DNA of 36,197 nt from Aphodousia faecalis (GCA_018712705.1 DVGM01000020.1:1-36197); one strand, 5' to 3'; positions 1-8,305 are shown, counted from the stretch's first letter. The notes: generated from the letters alone by a model not told the origin. A program made the numbers and translations.

Positions 1-42
1 GGCGTGACAGGCCGATATTCTAACCAACTGAACTACCACTCC
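1..42 (-). tRNA. tRNA-Asp (GTC), partial
   Basis: Read on the minus strand this starts GGAGTGGTAGTTCAG and runs to a CCTGTCACGCC anticodon arm, which is the 5' half of a tRNA-Asp with anticodon GTC. The window edge cuts it in the anticodon stem, so the T arm and 3' end lie outside. It sits 25 nt downstream of tRNA-Val in the same orientation, so the two are probably processed from one transcript. Confidence 0.9.
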
Positions 43-67
43 GTCGACCTACAATCGCTTGAAGTTG

Positions 68-143
68 TGGTGGGTGCTAAGAGGTTCGAACTCCTGACCT
101 ACGCCTTGTAAGGGCGCCGCTCTACCAGCTGAGCTAAGCACCC
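68..143 (-). tRNA. tRNA-Val (TAC)
   Basis: A complete 76-nt cloverleaf on the minus strand with the acceptor stem GGGTGCT/AGCACCC, D arm AGCTCAGCTGGTAGAGC, anticodon loop CTTACAA (anticodon TAC), T arm with GTTCGAA, and an encoded CCA at 68-70. A promoter lies 24 nt upstream and tRNA-Asp follows. Confidence 0.97.
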
Positions 144-166
144 ACAACTCTCAAACAGAAACCCGC

Positions 167-195
167 ATATTACACTACAAAAGTCCTTAATTCAA
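167..195 (-). promoter_or_regulatory. Probable sigma70 promoter of the tRNA-Val/tRNA-Asp unit
   Basis: Minus strand: -35 TTGAAT (190-195), a 17-bp spacer, -10 TAATAT (167-172). The predicted start, near 160, is about 17 nt before the mature tRNA-Val 5' end. Spacing is ideal and position is right for a tRNA operon; no experimental support is possible here. Confidence 0.6.
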
Positions 196-234
196 GGGCA
201 AAACAAACTTTTTTCGCATATACAGGCCAAATAT

Positions 235-265
235 GCAAAAGGAGTCCGATTTGAACTCCCTTTGC
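235..265 (-). terminator. Stem-loop after lon (possible terminator)
   Basis: An 11-bp stem (255-265 with 235-245, one G.T wobble on the minus strand) with a 9-nt loop starts 22 nt past the lon stop codon. It is well placed to end lon transcription before the tRNA operon, but no T-run follows it directly on the minus strand, so it could instead be a 3'-end stabilising hairpin. Confidence 0.45.
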
Positions 266-286
266 ACCCAATCAAGCCAGCTTCCG

Positions 287-2743
287 TTATGATGCGGCAG
301 ATCCCGTCTGGCTACCTAAAACAGAGTGTTCGATGACATCCGTTTTCACTTCGCTGGTTAATTCATCAAAGCGTTTCATCGGATTTTTCACCAACGCAAT
401 CGGCAAAATCTCATCAATCCACTTTACCGGAATAATTTCCAGACCGTTCTTGACATTATCCGGAATCTCTTGCAGATCCTTCACATTGTCTTTAGGAATC
501 AAAACGGTCTTTACACCGGCTCTGAGCGCAGCCAAAAGCTTTTCCTTCAAGCCGCCGATTTCCAAAATCTCGCCATGAAGCGTGATTTCACCGGTCATGG
601 CCACATCAGGACGCACCGGGATCTTAGTCAAGGCAGAAACCATGGCTGTCGTAATTGCCCCACCGGCACTCGGTCCATCCTTCGGTGTTGCACCTTCCGG
701 GAAGTGTAAGTGCCAATCGGTCTTGCCGAAAATGTCAGAATCAAGTCCAAGGCTGTCTGCACGGGCTCGCACCACGCTGCGCGCAGCTTCAACTGACTCT
801 TTCATCACATCGCCAAGGCTACCCGTACGTTGAACTTGTCCCTTACCGGGGAACACAGCCGCTTCAATTTGAAGCAAGTCACCTCCGACTTCAGTCCAAG
901 CCAATCCATTAACCTGACCAATCTGCGGCTCTTTCTGTGCCAAACCGATACTGAAGCGCTTAACACCCAGATAGTCGCCGATATTCGAAGAATTAACGAC
1001 CACCGTATCGATTGTCTTTTTCTTCGCTCCACGTTTTTTAGGCGAAGCAGCCTGTGCAATCAATGCATTTTTAACCGTCTTACGACAAATTTTGCTGATT
1101 TCACGTTCAAGACCACGTACCCCCGCTTCACGCGTGTAGTAACGGATAATGTCTAAAATCGCCTCATCTTCAATCTGAAGTTCTTTATCTTTCAGACCAT
1201 TTAACTTCATCTGTTTCGGTATCAGATGACGCTTGGCGATGTTGAGTTTTTCATCTTCCGTGTAGCCAGACAGGTAAATTACTTCCATACGGTCGAGCAA
1301 TGCTTGCGGAATATTGAGCGAGTTGCTCGTTGCGACAAACATTACATCAGAGAGATCGTAATCAACCTCAACATAGTGATCCTGGAAGGTATTGTTTTGT
1401 TCAGGATCCAGAACTTCCAACAGAGCACTGGCGGGATCCCCACGGCTATCCATCCCCATTTTGTCTACTTCATCGAGCAAAAAGAGCGGATTACGAACAC
1501 CGGCTTTCGTGATGCTTTGAATAATTTTCCCGGGCATAGAGCCGATATAAGTGCGTCTATGACCACGAATTTCAGCTTCATCGCGAACACCGCCCAAAGC
1601 CATACGGACGAACTTACGGTTCGTTGCCCTAGCGATGGACTGACCTAAACTGGTTTTACCGACACCGGGAGCTCCGACTAAGCAAAGAATGGGGGCTTTG
1701 ACCTTATCAACTCGAGATTGAACAGCCAGATACTCAAGAATGCGCTCTTTGACTTTCTCTAAACCATAGTGATCAGCCTCGAGAATATCACTAGCTTCCT
1801 TGATATTCTTGCTGACGCGACTCTTTTTGGTCCAAGGCAAGGCCAAAAGCGTATCCAAATAACCGCGAACAACCGTAGCTTCTGCGGACATGGCAGGCAT
1901 CATACGAAGTTTCTTTAATTCACTTTCGCATTTTTCCCGAGCTTCATCACTCATGCCGCTTTTAGCGATTTTTTCAGCATATTGGTCGATATCGACCATG
2001 TCTTCTTCGCCACGACCCAATTCTTTCTGAATCGCTTTCATCTGTTCGTTGAGATAATACTCACGTTGATTGCGATCCATTTGACGCTTGACTTGACGTT
2101 GAATCTTCTCTTCAATCTGCACTTTGTCAATGAGTTCGCTCACACGAGCCAAAACCTTTTCCACACGATGAATCAAGTCCGGCTCTTCAAGCAATTCCTG
2201 ACGTTGCGAAGCAGAGATATCCAAATAATGGCTGGCAACATCAAGCGTTTCTTCCAAAGAGTTCTTATTCTTCAGAAGATTAATCAGATCTTTTGGTAAA
2301 GCCGTATTGACCTGCGTAAAGTTGGTAAAGGCCGTCATCAATGCCTTCAGCCAGGCTTCCTCTTCAAGAGGCTGCTCAGGACGAACGGTGACCATCGGTT
2401 CGACCATGGCACTAATGTAGGCTTGTGAAAAATCAAGCCATTGAACCTTCACACGATATAACGCATTAATCAAAAGCTTTACGGAACCGTCTTGAAGCGT
2501 GATGCGTTGCAAAACACGAGCAACCACACCCACATCAAACAGATCCTCCGCTTTCGGCTCATTCACGTCGGGCTTTTTCTGAGTCAAAATAACAATCTGA
2601 TCCCCTTCACCCATGGCTTGAATGGCCGCCAGACTCATTGCACGACCGGCATAAACCGGTTGGATGCATCCGGGGAAAATCACCATATCGCGCAGAGGAA
2701 GAACAGGCAAAACTGCTTGTTTCTTTTTAGATTTAGTTGTCAT
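287..2743 (-). CDS. lon: ATP-dependent protease La (Lon)
   Basis: Cytoplasmic AAA+ serine protease that degrades misfolded and selected regulatory proteins; it works as a homohexamer. The 818-residue length is normal for bacterial LonA. Visible in order: N-terminal substrate-binding LON domain (about 10-205), a coiled-coil segment (about 206-270), Walker A GAPGVGKT at 357-364, Walker B FLLDEVDKM at 421-429, and the protease domain with catalytic Ser692 in PKDGPSAGG and Lys735 in GGLKEK. The Ser-Lys spacing of 43 equals that of the E. coli enzyme. The insert KKRGAKKK near 569-576 is a basic linker before the protease domain. It lies downstream of clpX-alaX but has its own heat-shock-like promoter, so it is probably transcribed both independently and by read-through. 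Confidence 0.98.
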   Translation of the reverse strand: MTTKSKKKQAVLPVLPLRDMVIFPGCIQPVYAGRAMSLAAIQAMGEGDQIVILTQKKPDVNEPKAEDLFDVGVVARVLQRITLQDGSVKLLINALYRVKVQWLDFSQAYISAMVEPMVTVRPEQPLEEEAWLKALMTAFTNFTQVNTALPKDLINLLKNKNSLEETLDVASHYLDISASQRQELLEEPDLIHRVEKVLARVSELIDKVQIEEKIQRQVKRQMDRNQREYYLNEQMKAIQKELGRGEEDMVDIDQYAEKIAKSGMSDEAREKCESELKKLRMMPAMSAEATVVRGYLDTLLALPWTKKSRVSKNIKEASDILEADHYGLEKVKERILEYLAVQSRVDKVKAPILCLVGAPGVGKTSLGQSIARATNRKFVRMALGGVRDEAEIRGHRRTYIGSMPGKIIQSITKAGVRNPLFLLDEVDKMGMDSRGDPASALLEVLDPEQNNTFQDHYVEVDYDLSDVMFVATSNSLNIPQALLDRMEVIYLSGYTEDEKLNIAKRHLIPKQMKLNGLKDKELQIEDEAILDIIRYYTREAGVRGLEREISKICRKTVKNALIAQAASPKKRGAKKKTIDTVVVNSSNIGDYLGVKRFSIGLAQKEPQIGQVNGLAWTEVGGDLLQIEAAVFPGKGQVQRTGSLGDVMKESVEAARSVVRARADSLGLDSDIFGKTDWHLHFPEGATPKDGPSAGGAITTAMVSALTKIPVRPDVAMTGEITLHGEILEIGGLKEKLLAALRAGVKTVLIPKDNVKDLQEIPDNVKNGLEIIPVKWIDEILPIALVKNPMKRFDELTSEVKTDVIEHSVLGSQTGSAAS

Positions 2744-2767
2744 CGATTTCTATACCATAGAGACTAT

Positions 2768-2821
2768 TACAGGGCGTATATGGGGACGAAAATCAAAATT
2801 TCAACCCCAGACGGCCCTGTA
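2768..2821. repeat. Inverted repeat bracketing the lon promoter
   Basis: Perfect 8-bp arms TACAGGGC (2768-2775) and GCCCTGTA (2814-2821) flank the sigma32-type promoter. Inside them a second GGGG/CCCC pair (2782-2785 with 2805-2808) could extend the dyad. It may be an operator or may end upstream clpX-alaX transcripts; nothing else in the sequence decides this. Confidence 0.4.
2777..2805 (-). promoter_or_regulatory. Heat-shock (sigma32-type) promoter of lon
   Basis: Minus strand: GTTGAA (2800-2805), a 14-bp spacer, then CCCCATATA (2777-2785). This matches the sigma32 consensus CTTGAA-N13 to 15-CCCCATNTA in five of six -35 bases and the whole -10 element. It lies about 35 bp before the lon start codon. 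Lon is a classical sigma32 target in proteobacteria, so motif and context agree. Confidence 0.75.
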
Positions 2822-2917
2822 CAACATTATTTATAAAAGCGAGAGTAACAGTTTTAATTAGGTTTGTAATCAGACAAAGACAAACAGATACAAATTAGGT
2901 TCGTTTGAGCAATATTT

Positions 2918-3550
2918 TCAGATTAACGCATACGAAACCGTGATTTGACCTTTTTTCAACTTAATTTTCTTGATTTCAACTTGACCAATTTCGTTTAAAG
3001 TTTTGACATGGGTTCCTCCACAGGGATAGGCAGGCAGATCGCCCCAAGTCACTGTGCGGATTCCGTTATTTTCGTTTAAAACTCTCACAAAGGCTTGAGT
3101 GATAATTTGATTAACCTGTGCCTGAAACTGAACACAATCAACCAATTCCACGGATGCCGGGACGTGAGGTTCGAATATCACCCGAGCTTCACCCGGGAAA
3201 TGATTGCCGCGGGTTGCGTGCCAACCTAATTGATCGCCGACCAGGCCGATAATATGCCCTGCTGAATGCAATCTTGAGTGCAAATGGCGTTTCTCTGAAT
3301 TAACTTTGAGGACAACTTCTCCGGCAACTTCACGGTCAGTTATATGCAAAACAGCTTCAGGTGTGTGCACAACTTTAACAACTGAAACGTTATTAATTGT
3401 TCCGATATCGGAAGGCTGACCGCCACCTTGTGGATGAAAAATTGTACGGTCAAGTGCTACAGCATACAGACCATCACCAGTCGGCAGACAGGACAAAACA
3501 CTTGCCGTACATTCTGTTGAATCTTCAAAAAGGTATAAAAGTTCTGTCAT
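2918..3550 (-). CDS. AlaX-type alanyl-tRNA editing protein
   Basis: A free-standing version of the AlaRS editing domain, which hydrolyses Ser or Gly wrongly attached to tRNA-Ala. The 210 residues show the family's zinc ligands: His95 and His99 in HSAGH, and Cys177 and His181 in CGGTH. The motif FHPQGGGQPSDIG (38-50) is the conserved N-terminal signature of this fold. No aminoacylation domain is present, so it acts in trans. The start codon overlaps the clpX stop codon by one base (TGATG), which implies translational coupling to clpX. Its nearest relatives may be AlaX-S/AlaX-M or a Ser-specific editing variant; the substrate cannot be told from sequence alone. Confidence 0.88.
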   Translation of the reverse strand: MTELLYLFEDSTECTASVLSCLPTGDGLYAVALDRTIFHPQGGGQPSDIGTINNVSVVKVVHTPEAVLHITDREVAGEVVLKVNSEKRHLHSRLHSAGHIIGLVGDQLGWHATRGNHFPGEARVIFEPHVPASVELVDCVQFQAQVNQIITQAFVRVLNENNGIRTVTWGDLPAYPCGGTHVKTLNEIGQVEIKKIKLKKGQITVSYALI

Positions 3551-4791
3551 CAGCGAATATAAGTCGGTTTAGCAGATTCATTGATCACGCGCTCATCAAC
3601 GACCACTTCTTTGACATCCCCTAAACTCGGGACTTCATACATCACATCCGTGAGGACACCTTCGACAATACTTCTTAAGCCGCGAGCGCCTGTTTTACGT
3701 TTGATTGCTTTCTTAGCAATGGCCACAAGAGCTTCTTCCGTTACAGTAAGCTTGACGCCTTCCATTGCAAATAACGCTTCAAATTGCTTGATCAGCGCAT
3801 TCTTGGGTTTAACGAGAATGCTGATCAAAGCTTCTTCCGTGAGTTCCTCTAAAGAAGCAATCACTGGCAAACGGCCCACCAGTTCCGGAATCAGACCATA
3901 CTTGACCAAATCCGTCGGCTCGACTTGAGCAAAAAGCTCAGTGAGCGACTTTTCGTTCTTGCTCTTTAATTGAGCGGCAAAGCCAATTCCGGCACGTTCA
4001 CCTCGACGTTGAATAATCTTATCGAGTCCGTCAAAAGCACCACCGCAAATGAAAAGGATATTAGTCGTATCCACGGTCACCATGGCTTTGCCGGGGTTCT
4101 TTCTGCCACCTTGCTGAGGCAGATTGGCTTGAGTGCCTTCAATGAGTTTCAATAAAGCCTGCTGAACACCCTCACCGGAAACATCACGGGTAATTGAAGG
4201 ATTTTCACTTTTACGGGCAATCTTATCCAATTCATCGAGATAAATAATGCCTCGCTGGGCTTTTTCAATATCTCCGTCAGCTGCCTGAAGAAGCTTAAGT
4301 ACAACATTTTCAACGTCTTCGCCCACATAACCGGCTTCTGTCAAAGTTGTTGCATCAGCAATAGCAAAGGGGACATCAAGCATTTTCGCGAGGGTTTGGG
4401 CAAAAAGCGTTTTGCCGGAACCTGTCGGGCCAATCAACAAAATATTGCTCTTGGCTAATTCAACGTCCGTTGTTTTATCGCTCAAGTGTCTCAATCGTTT
4501 GTAGTGGTTATAAACCGCGACAGAAAGAATTCGTTTAGCACGATCTTGCCCAATAACGTATTGGTCTAAACGATCAAAAATTTCCTTGGGTTTAGGCAGC
4601 GGTTTATTGAGAAAACTTTCTTGCGGCTCCGTGTCTGAAGCGGTAACGGCAGAGGGTGTCTCTCCCGTCATCGACTCGAGCGCCATACGAGCGCAATCCG
4701 AACAAATGCTAACGCCATTGGCAGTTACCATGTGTTCTACTTCACTTTCACCACGACCACAAAAAGCGCAACGATTTTGTTTGTCCGACAT
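3550..4791 (-). CDS. clpX: ATP-dependent Clp protease ATPase subunit ClpX
   Basis: AAA+ unfoldase that recognises tagged substrates such as SsrA-tagged proteins and feeds them into ClpP. The 413-residue length is typical. Domain order: N-terminal C4 zinc-binding domain (Cys8, Cys11, Cys30, Cys33), Walker A GPTGSGKT at 121-128, pore-1 loop GYVG at 154-157, Walker B IIYLDELDK at 182-190, and the ClpP-docking IGF loop at 269-271. It follows clpP by 64 bp with a hairpin between them, and its stop codon overlaps the start of the AlaX gene. Confidence 0.98.
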   Translation of the reverse strand: MSDKQNRCAFCGRGESEVEHMVTANGVSICSDCARMALESMTGETPSAVTASDTEPQESFLNKPLPKPKEIFDRLDQYVIGQDRAKRILSVAVYNHYKRLRHLSDKTTDVELAKSNILLIGPTGSGKTLFAQTLAKMLDVPFAIADATTLTEAGYVGEDVENVVLKLLQAADGDIEKAQRGIIYLDELDKIARKSENPSITRDVSGEGVQQALLKLIEGTQANLPQQGGRKNPGKAMVTVDTTNILFICGGAFDGLDKIIQRRGERAGIGFAAQLKSKNEKSLTELFAQVEPTDLVKYGLIPELVGRLPVIASLEELTEEALISILVKPKNALIKQFEALFAMEGVKLTVTEEALVAIAKKAIKRKTGARGLRSIVEGVLTDVMYEVPSLGDVKEVVVDERVINESAKPTYIR

Positions 4792-4803
4792 TGATATCCC
4801 TAA

Positions 4804-4830
4804 TTAAGAAAAGGGAGGACAACGCCTCCC
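4804..4830 (-). terminator. Attenuator-like hairpin between clpP and clpX
   Basis: Minus strand: stem GGGAGG/CCTCCC (4825-4830 with 4813-4818), 6-nt loop, followed by TTTTCTT (4806-4812). This has the form of a rho-independent terminator, short but GC-rich. It sits inside what is otherwise one operon, so partial termination would make ClpP more abundant than ClpX. Confidence 0.6.
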
Positions 4831-4855
4831 CTGTTGAAACGGTACGAAGTTTCGT

Positions 4856-5473
4856 TTACTTCAACATTTGTCCGCGTTTGACATAAATCTCATCAATGAT
4901 ACCGTATTGTTTGGCTTGAATCGGATTCATGTAATTATCACGATCAGTGTCTCGGGCAATGGTCTCAATAGACTGACCGGTGCGTTCAGCCAAAATGGTA
5001 TTGAGGGTAAGTTTCAAATCCAAAATTTCTTTGGCTTGAATTTCAATATCACTGGCCATACCCTGAGAACCACCGGAAGGCTGGTGAATCATGATACGGG
5101 AATTGGGCAAAGCAAAACGCTTACCCTTGGCGCCGGCAGCCAAGAGGAACGCTCCCATACTGGCCGCCATCCCGACACAAATCGTGCTCACATCAGGTTT
5201 GATGAATTGCATCGTGTCGTAAATACCCATACCGGCGTAAACACTGCCACCGGGACTGTTGATGTAAAGCGAAATATCTTTTTCCGGATCTTCACTTTCT
5301 AAGAATAAAAGCTGAGCGATGACTAAATTGGCACTCTCGGTTGTCACTGGACCGGTAAGAAACACCACACGGTCGCGCAACAAACGGGAAAAAATGTCAA
5401 AAGCACGTTCCCCGCGTCCACTTTGTTCAACAACAGTGGGCACGAGATTCATGTCTGCATAAGTCATCGCCAT
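4856..5473 (-). CDS. clpP: ATP-dependent Clp protease proteolytic subunit ClpP
   Basis: Serine protease that forms the tetradecameric barrel of ClpXP. From the ATG at 5473 the protein has 205 residues with the catalytic triad Ser105 (GMAASMGAF), His130 (IMIHQP) and Asp179 (DTDRDN), all in standard surroundings. The open frame extends to a GTG at 5512 that overlaps the end of tig. The ATG at 5473 is preferred because AAAAGG lies 9 nt before it and the resulting N-terminus (MAMTYADMNLVP) resembles known ClpP propeptides; ATGs at 5482 and 5467 are alternatives. The gene follows tig by 28 bp and is part of the tig-clpP-clpX-alaX operon. Confidence 0.97.
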   Translation of the reverse strand: MAMTYADMNLVPTVVEQSGRGERAFDIFSRLLRDRVVFLTGPVTTESANLVIAQLLFLESEDPEKDISLYINSPGGSVYAGMGIYDTMQFIKPDVSTICVGMAASMGAFLLAAGAKGKRFALPNSRIMIHQPSGGSQGMASDIEIQAKEILDLKLTLNTILAERTGQSIETIARDTDRDNYMNPIQAKQYGIIDEIYVKRGQMLK

Positions 5474-5501
5474 AGCATTCATCCTTTTATCGGAGATCTG
5501 A

Positions 5502-6803
5502 TTAGAGACCACCCATCAACTTGTCGAATTCGACCTTTTCTTCAGTGGTCTTGCCCTTGCTCAAAGCCCATTCGGTGATCTTGTTTTCCAAGACATAGGC
5601 TTGTGCATCGGACATGCGGCGAGCATCGCTCGTGAACCACTTCTTGACTTCTTCCGGATCTTCGTAGCTGGCGGCCAAATCGGCAACGTGAGCTTCCACT
5701 TCTTCCTTGGTCGGTGTCAACTTTTCTTTTTCAACCAAGGCGTTCACCAACAAGCCCAAACGAACGCGACGTTCAGCTTGTTCCTTGAACATTTCAAGCG
5801 GGATCTTGTGTTGCTTCGGATCCATACCGCGAGCGGTCATATTTTGTTCAAAGCCACGGGCCAAGGCTTGTTGTTCTTCAGCAACCAAAGCCTTCGGGAG
5901 GTCAAAGTGGCAAGCGTCATTCAAAGCATTCATAACACCGTCTTTGGTTTGTTGGGTGATACGAGCCTTGACTTCGCGCTTCAAGTTAGCGGCGATTTCT
6001 TCGCGCATCTTGGCAACACCGTCATTGATGCCAAGTTTCTTGGCGAATTCATCGTCAATTTCAGGCAACTTGGCTACTTCAACCTTGGTAAGTTCGACTT
6101 CGAATTCAACGGTCTTACCGGCAAGCTTTTCAACATAGTCAGCCGGGAACGTCATTTCAAAGGTCTTCTTTTCACCGGTCTTCATTCCGGTCACACCCTT
6201 TTCAAAGTCAGGGAGCATTTGACCGGCGCCGATCACAAAAGCGAAACCGTTGGCCGTACCGCCTTCAAAAGGCGTGCCGTCGAGCTTACCAACAAAGTTA
6301 ATCGTCACGCGCTTATCTTCAGCGGCAACACCGTTTTCTTCTACTTCATAGGTGGCACGTTGCTTACGCATGATTTCGAGCGTCTTTTCAACTTCGGTGT
6401 CAGTGACTTCGCAGACGAAACGCTTGAGTTCCACGTCCTTCAAATCCGGCACTTCAACTTCCGGGAAAACTTCAACCGTAGCCGTAAATTTCGGATCTTC
6501 ACCGTCCTTGATTTCGCCCTTCGGGGTGATTTCAGGAGCACCGGCAACCTTCAAACCGGCTTCCTCAACAGCCTTATCATAAGCTTGGCCGATCAAGTGA
6601 TTCATAGCGTCCATGTAGGCTTGAGCACCGTACATTTCGCGGACCATCTTCATCGGAACCTTACCCGGGCGGAAACCGTGAGCCTTAGCCGTCTTAGCAC
6701 GACGCTTAAGGATCGTTTCGGTGTCGGCTTGCAATTGTTGAGCCGAAATCGTCAAATCAAGGGTACGTTCCAAAGAACTCTTCGTGGTTTCTTTTTCAGT
6801 CAT
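5502..6803 (-). CDS. tig: Trigger factor, ribosome-associated chaperone and PPIase
   Basis: Binds the ribosome next to the exit tunnel and helps nascent chains fold. The 433 residues carry the full three-domain layout: ribosome-binding N domain with the signature GFRPGKVP at 43-50, an FKBP-type peptidyl-prolyl isomerase domain at roughly 160-245, and the helical C-terminal chaperone arms. It is the first gene of the tig-clpP-clpX-alaX operon, so folding and degradation of new proteins are made from one transcript. The start ATG has only a weak purine stretch (AATAGAAA) before it. Confidence 0.98.
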   Translation of the reverse strand: MTEKETTKSSLERTLDLTISAQQLQADTETILKRRAKTAKAHGFRPGKVPMKMVREMYGAQAYMDAMNHLIGQAYDKAVEEAGLKVAGAPEITPKGEIKDGEDPKFTATVEVFPEVEVPDLKDVELKRFVCEVTDTEVEKTLEIMRKQRATYEVEENGVAAEDKRVTINFVGKLDGTPFEGGTANGFAFVIGAGQMLPDFEKGVTGMKTGEKKTFEMTFPADYVEKLAGKTVEFEVELTKVEVAKLPEIDDEFAKKLGINDGVAKMREEIAANLKREVKARITQQTKDGVMNALNDACHFDLPKALVAEEQQALARGFEQNMTARGMDPKQHKIPLEMFKEQAERRVRLGLLVNALVEKEKLTPTKEEVEAHVADLAASYEDPEEVKKWFTSDARRMSDAQAYVLENKITEWALSKGKTTEEKVEFDKLMGGL

Positions 6804-7119
6804 TTTCTATTACTAATTAAAGTGTTCGGCATGAACAAGGTCACATCGAACGGTTCAATAGTCAGGGAACCTAGTCCCCGCCCAATTAAAAATTTGTCAT
6901 CAGTACGAAGTATCTTACTTTTCGCACAAAAACGCTTGATTATAGCCACAGTAGCAACAAAATTGTGATTACCAACCATTAATTTGGTGAAGTCTTCACT
7001 TGTAAGCCACTTATTTTTAATTATTTTGACTCAATCCTCTTTTAATGTGAAACTTTAAAAGATCTTATTTTCACTTTAAATATCAATTGGTTGTGAAATA
7101 TTTTAAAGTAAAAAAAGAA
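6804..7119. other. Intergenic region upstream of tig
   Basis: No gene is visible in this 316-bp stretch. The half near tig should be its leader of about 128 nt if transcription starts at the -10 box at 6939-6944. The half near the alcohol dehydrogenase gene (7000-7119) is very AT-rich and contains several copies of CTTTAAA/TTTAAAG and GTGAAA/TTTCAC that can pair; on the minus strand a run TTCTTTTTTT directly follows the dehydrogenase stop codon. That could end dehydrogenase transcription, but no GC-rich terminator stem is present. Confidence 0.5.
6939..6944 (-). promoter_or_regulatory. Candidate -10 box for the tig operon
   Basis: A perfect TATAAT on the minus strand about 135 bp before the tig start codon. 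No convincing -35 hexamer lies 16-18 bp upstream (the 17-bp position reads CACAAT), so an activator or an alternative promoter may be needed. Confidence 0.35.
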
Positions 7120-8265
7120 TTAAAGCCTCTTCATTAAAATTTCTCGAGCAACATCTCCCGTCACGTTCTGTGCTTCACCCAAGTGAACATTGCGTTCGTT
7201 GAATCGTCTGGTGATTTCTTCAACAACATCAACCCCAATCTTCTTTTCAGATAATCTCGTCGCTAAGCCAAGAGACTTGAAGAAGGCTTCAATTTTTTCG
7301 ATAACCTTATCAATACGTTCTTCTTCTGTGCCTTCGTTAATACCTAAGACGCGTGAACCAAATTGAAGGAGTTTGCCTTTCTTTTGCTCACGAAGCACAT
7401 CAATCGTTCCCGGATAAACAATAGCCAAACTTTCACCATGGGTCACTCCGCAAAGTGCCGTCAATTCATGACCGATTTGGTGCGTGCTCCAATCTTGAGT
7501 GACTCCCATGCGAATAAAGTTATTTAAGGCCATGGTGGCGCTATACATGTAATCACACATGAGGTCATAATTATGTTGGTCAGCCTGAATCTTCGGAGCA
7601 ATCTCCATAGCCGTCGCGATAACGCCTTCAGCCCAGCGGTCAAGAACACGACTTTGCCCTGTTGTTGTCATATATTGTTCAAAGCAATGAACAACAATGT
7701 CAGCGAGACTGCAGGCGATCTGATGCGCAGGCAACGAATAAGTGGTTTCTGGATCTAAAATGGAAAACTCTGGATAATCACCCCTAAATGAGAATTTTTC
7801 CTTCGTTTCATGACAGGAAATAACTGCTCCGTTGTTCATTTCAGATCCCGTTGCAGGAAGAGTCATCACACTGGCAAAAGGAATTTGCTTGATAGCGCAG
7901 CCCGATTTAACGATATCCCAAGCATCTAAATTAGGTTGGGCAATGGCGGCCGCGATAAGCTTTGTACCATCTAAAACCGAACCACCGCCAACGGCCAAAA
8001 GCATGTCAACTTTTTCTTCTAACCCAAGCTTAACCGCCTTACGCAAAGTTTCTACGGCCGGATTGGGTTCAATGCCCCAAAATTCAACAACATTGTGGCC
8101 GGCCAAAGCTTTCTTGACCTGATCATACACACCGTTTCTTTTTACACTGCCGCCGCCAAAAGTAATCAGTACCTTTTTATCCGTCGGAATCAAAGAGGAC
8201 AGTTGTGCGATTTGACCACGACCAAAAACTAACTTAGTCGTATTTTGAAAAACGAAATTAAACAT
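7120..8265 (-). CDS. YqhD-like iron-containing alcohol/aldehyde dehydrogenase
   Basis: Cytoplasmic group III, Fe/Zn-dependent dehydrogenase; YqhD-type members use NADPH to reduce short-chain and lipid-derived aldehydes. Starting from the ATG at 8265 gives 381 residues that line up with E. coli YqhD throughout: nucleotide-binding GGGSVLDGTK, the metal ligands Asp and His in LADIVVHCFEQY, and two further His in HQIGHELTALCGVTHGES. An upstream in-frame TTG at 8301 is rejected because AAGGA sits 7 nt before the ATG at 8265 and the YqhD-like N-terminus (MFNFVFQNTTKLVFG) begins there. No regulator such as yqhC is adjacent. It lies 68 bp behind tRNA-Leu on the same strand and its leader holds a large inverted repeat. 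Confidence 0.92.
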   Translation of the reverse strand: MFNFVFQNTTKLVFGRGQIAQLSSLIPTDKKVLITFGGGSVKRNGVYDQVKKALAGHNVVEFWGIEPNPAVETLRKAVKLGLEEKVDMLLAVGGGSVLDGTKLIAAAIAQPNLDAWDIVKSGCAIKQIPFASVMTLPATGSEMNNGAVISCHETKEKFSFRGDYPEFSILDPETTYSLPAHQIACSLADIVVHCFEQYMTTTGQSRVLDRWAEGVIATAMEIAPKIQADQHNYDLMCDYMYSATMALNNFIRMGVTQDWSTHQIGHELTALCGVTHGESLAIVYPGTIDVLREQKKGKLLQFGSRVLGINEGTEEERIDKVIEKIEAFFKSLGLATRLSEKKIGVDVVEEITRRFNERNVHLGEAQNVTGDVAREILMKRL

Positions 8266-8271
8266 GATGTG

Positions 8272-8305
8272 TTCCTTGATAAAACAGGAGAATTCTATCA
8301 AGGAA
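8272..8305 (-). promoter_or_regulatory. 10-bp perfect inverted repeat over the dehydrogenase ribosome binding site
   Basis: TTCCTTGATA (8296-8305 on the minus strand) and TATCAAGGAA (8272-8281) are exact reverse complements separated by 14 nt. The proximal arm contains the AAGGA that serves as Shine-Dalgarno for the ATG at 8265. As RNA this forms a hairpin that hides the binding site; as DNA it could be an operator. Confidence 0.6.

Noticed and set aside
5601..6968. 455-residue plus-strand open frame
   Set aside because: Antisense of tig, a certain gene; the product has no recognisable domain and arises from the codon use of tig.
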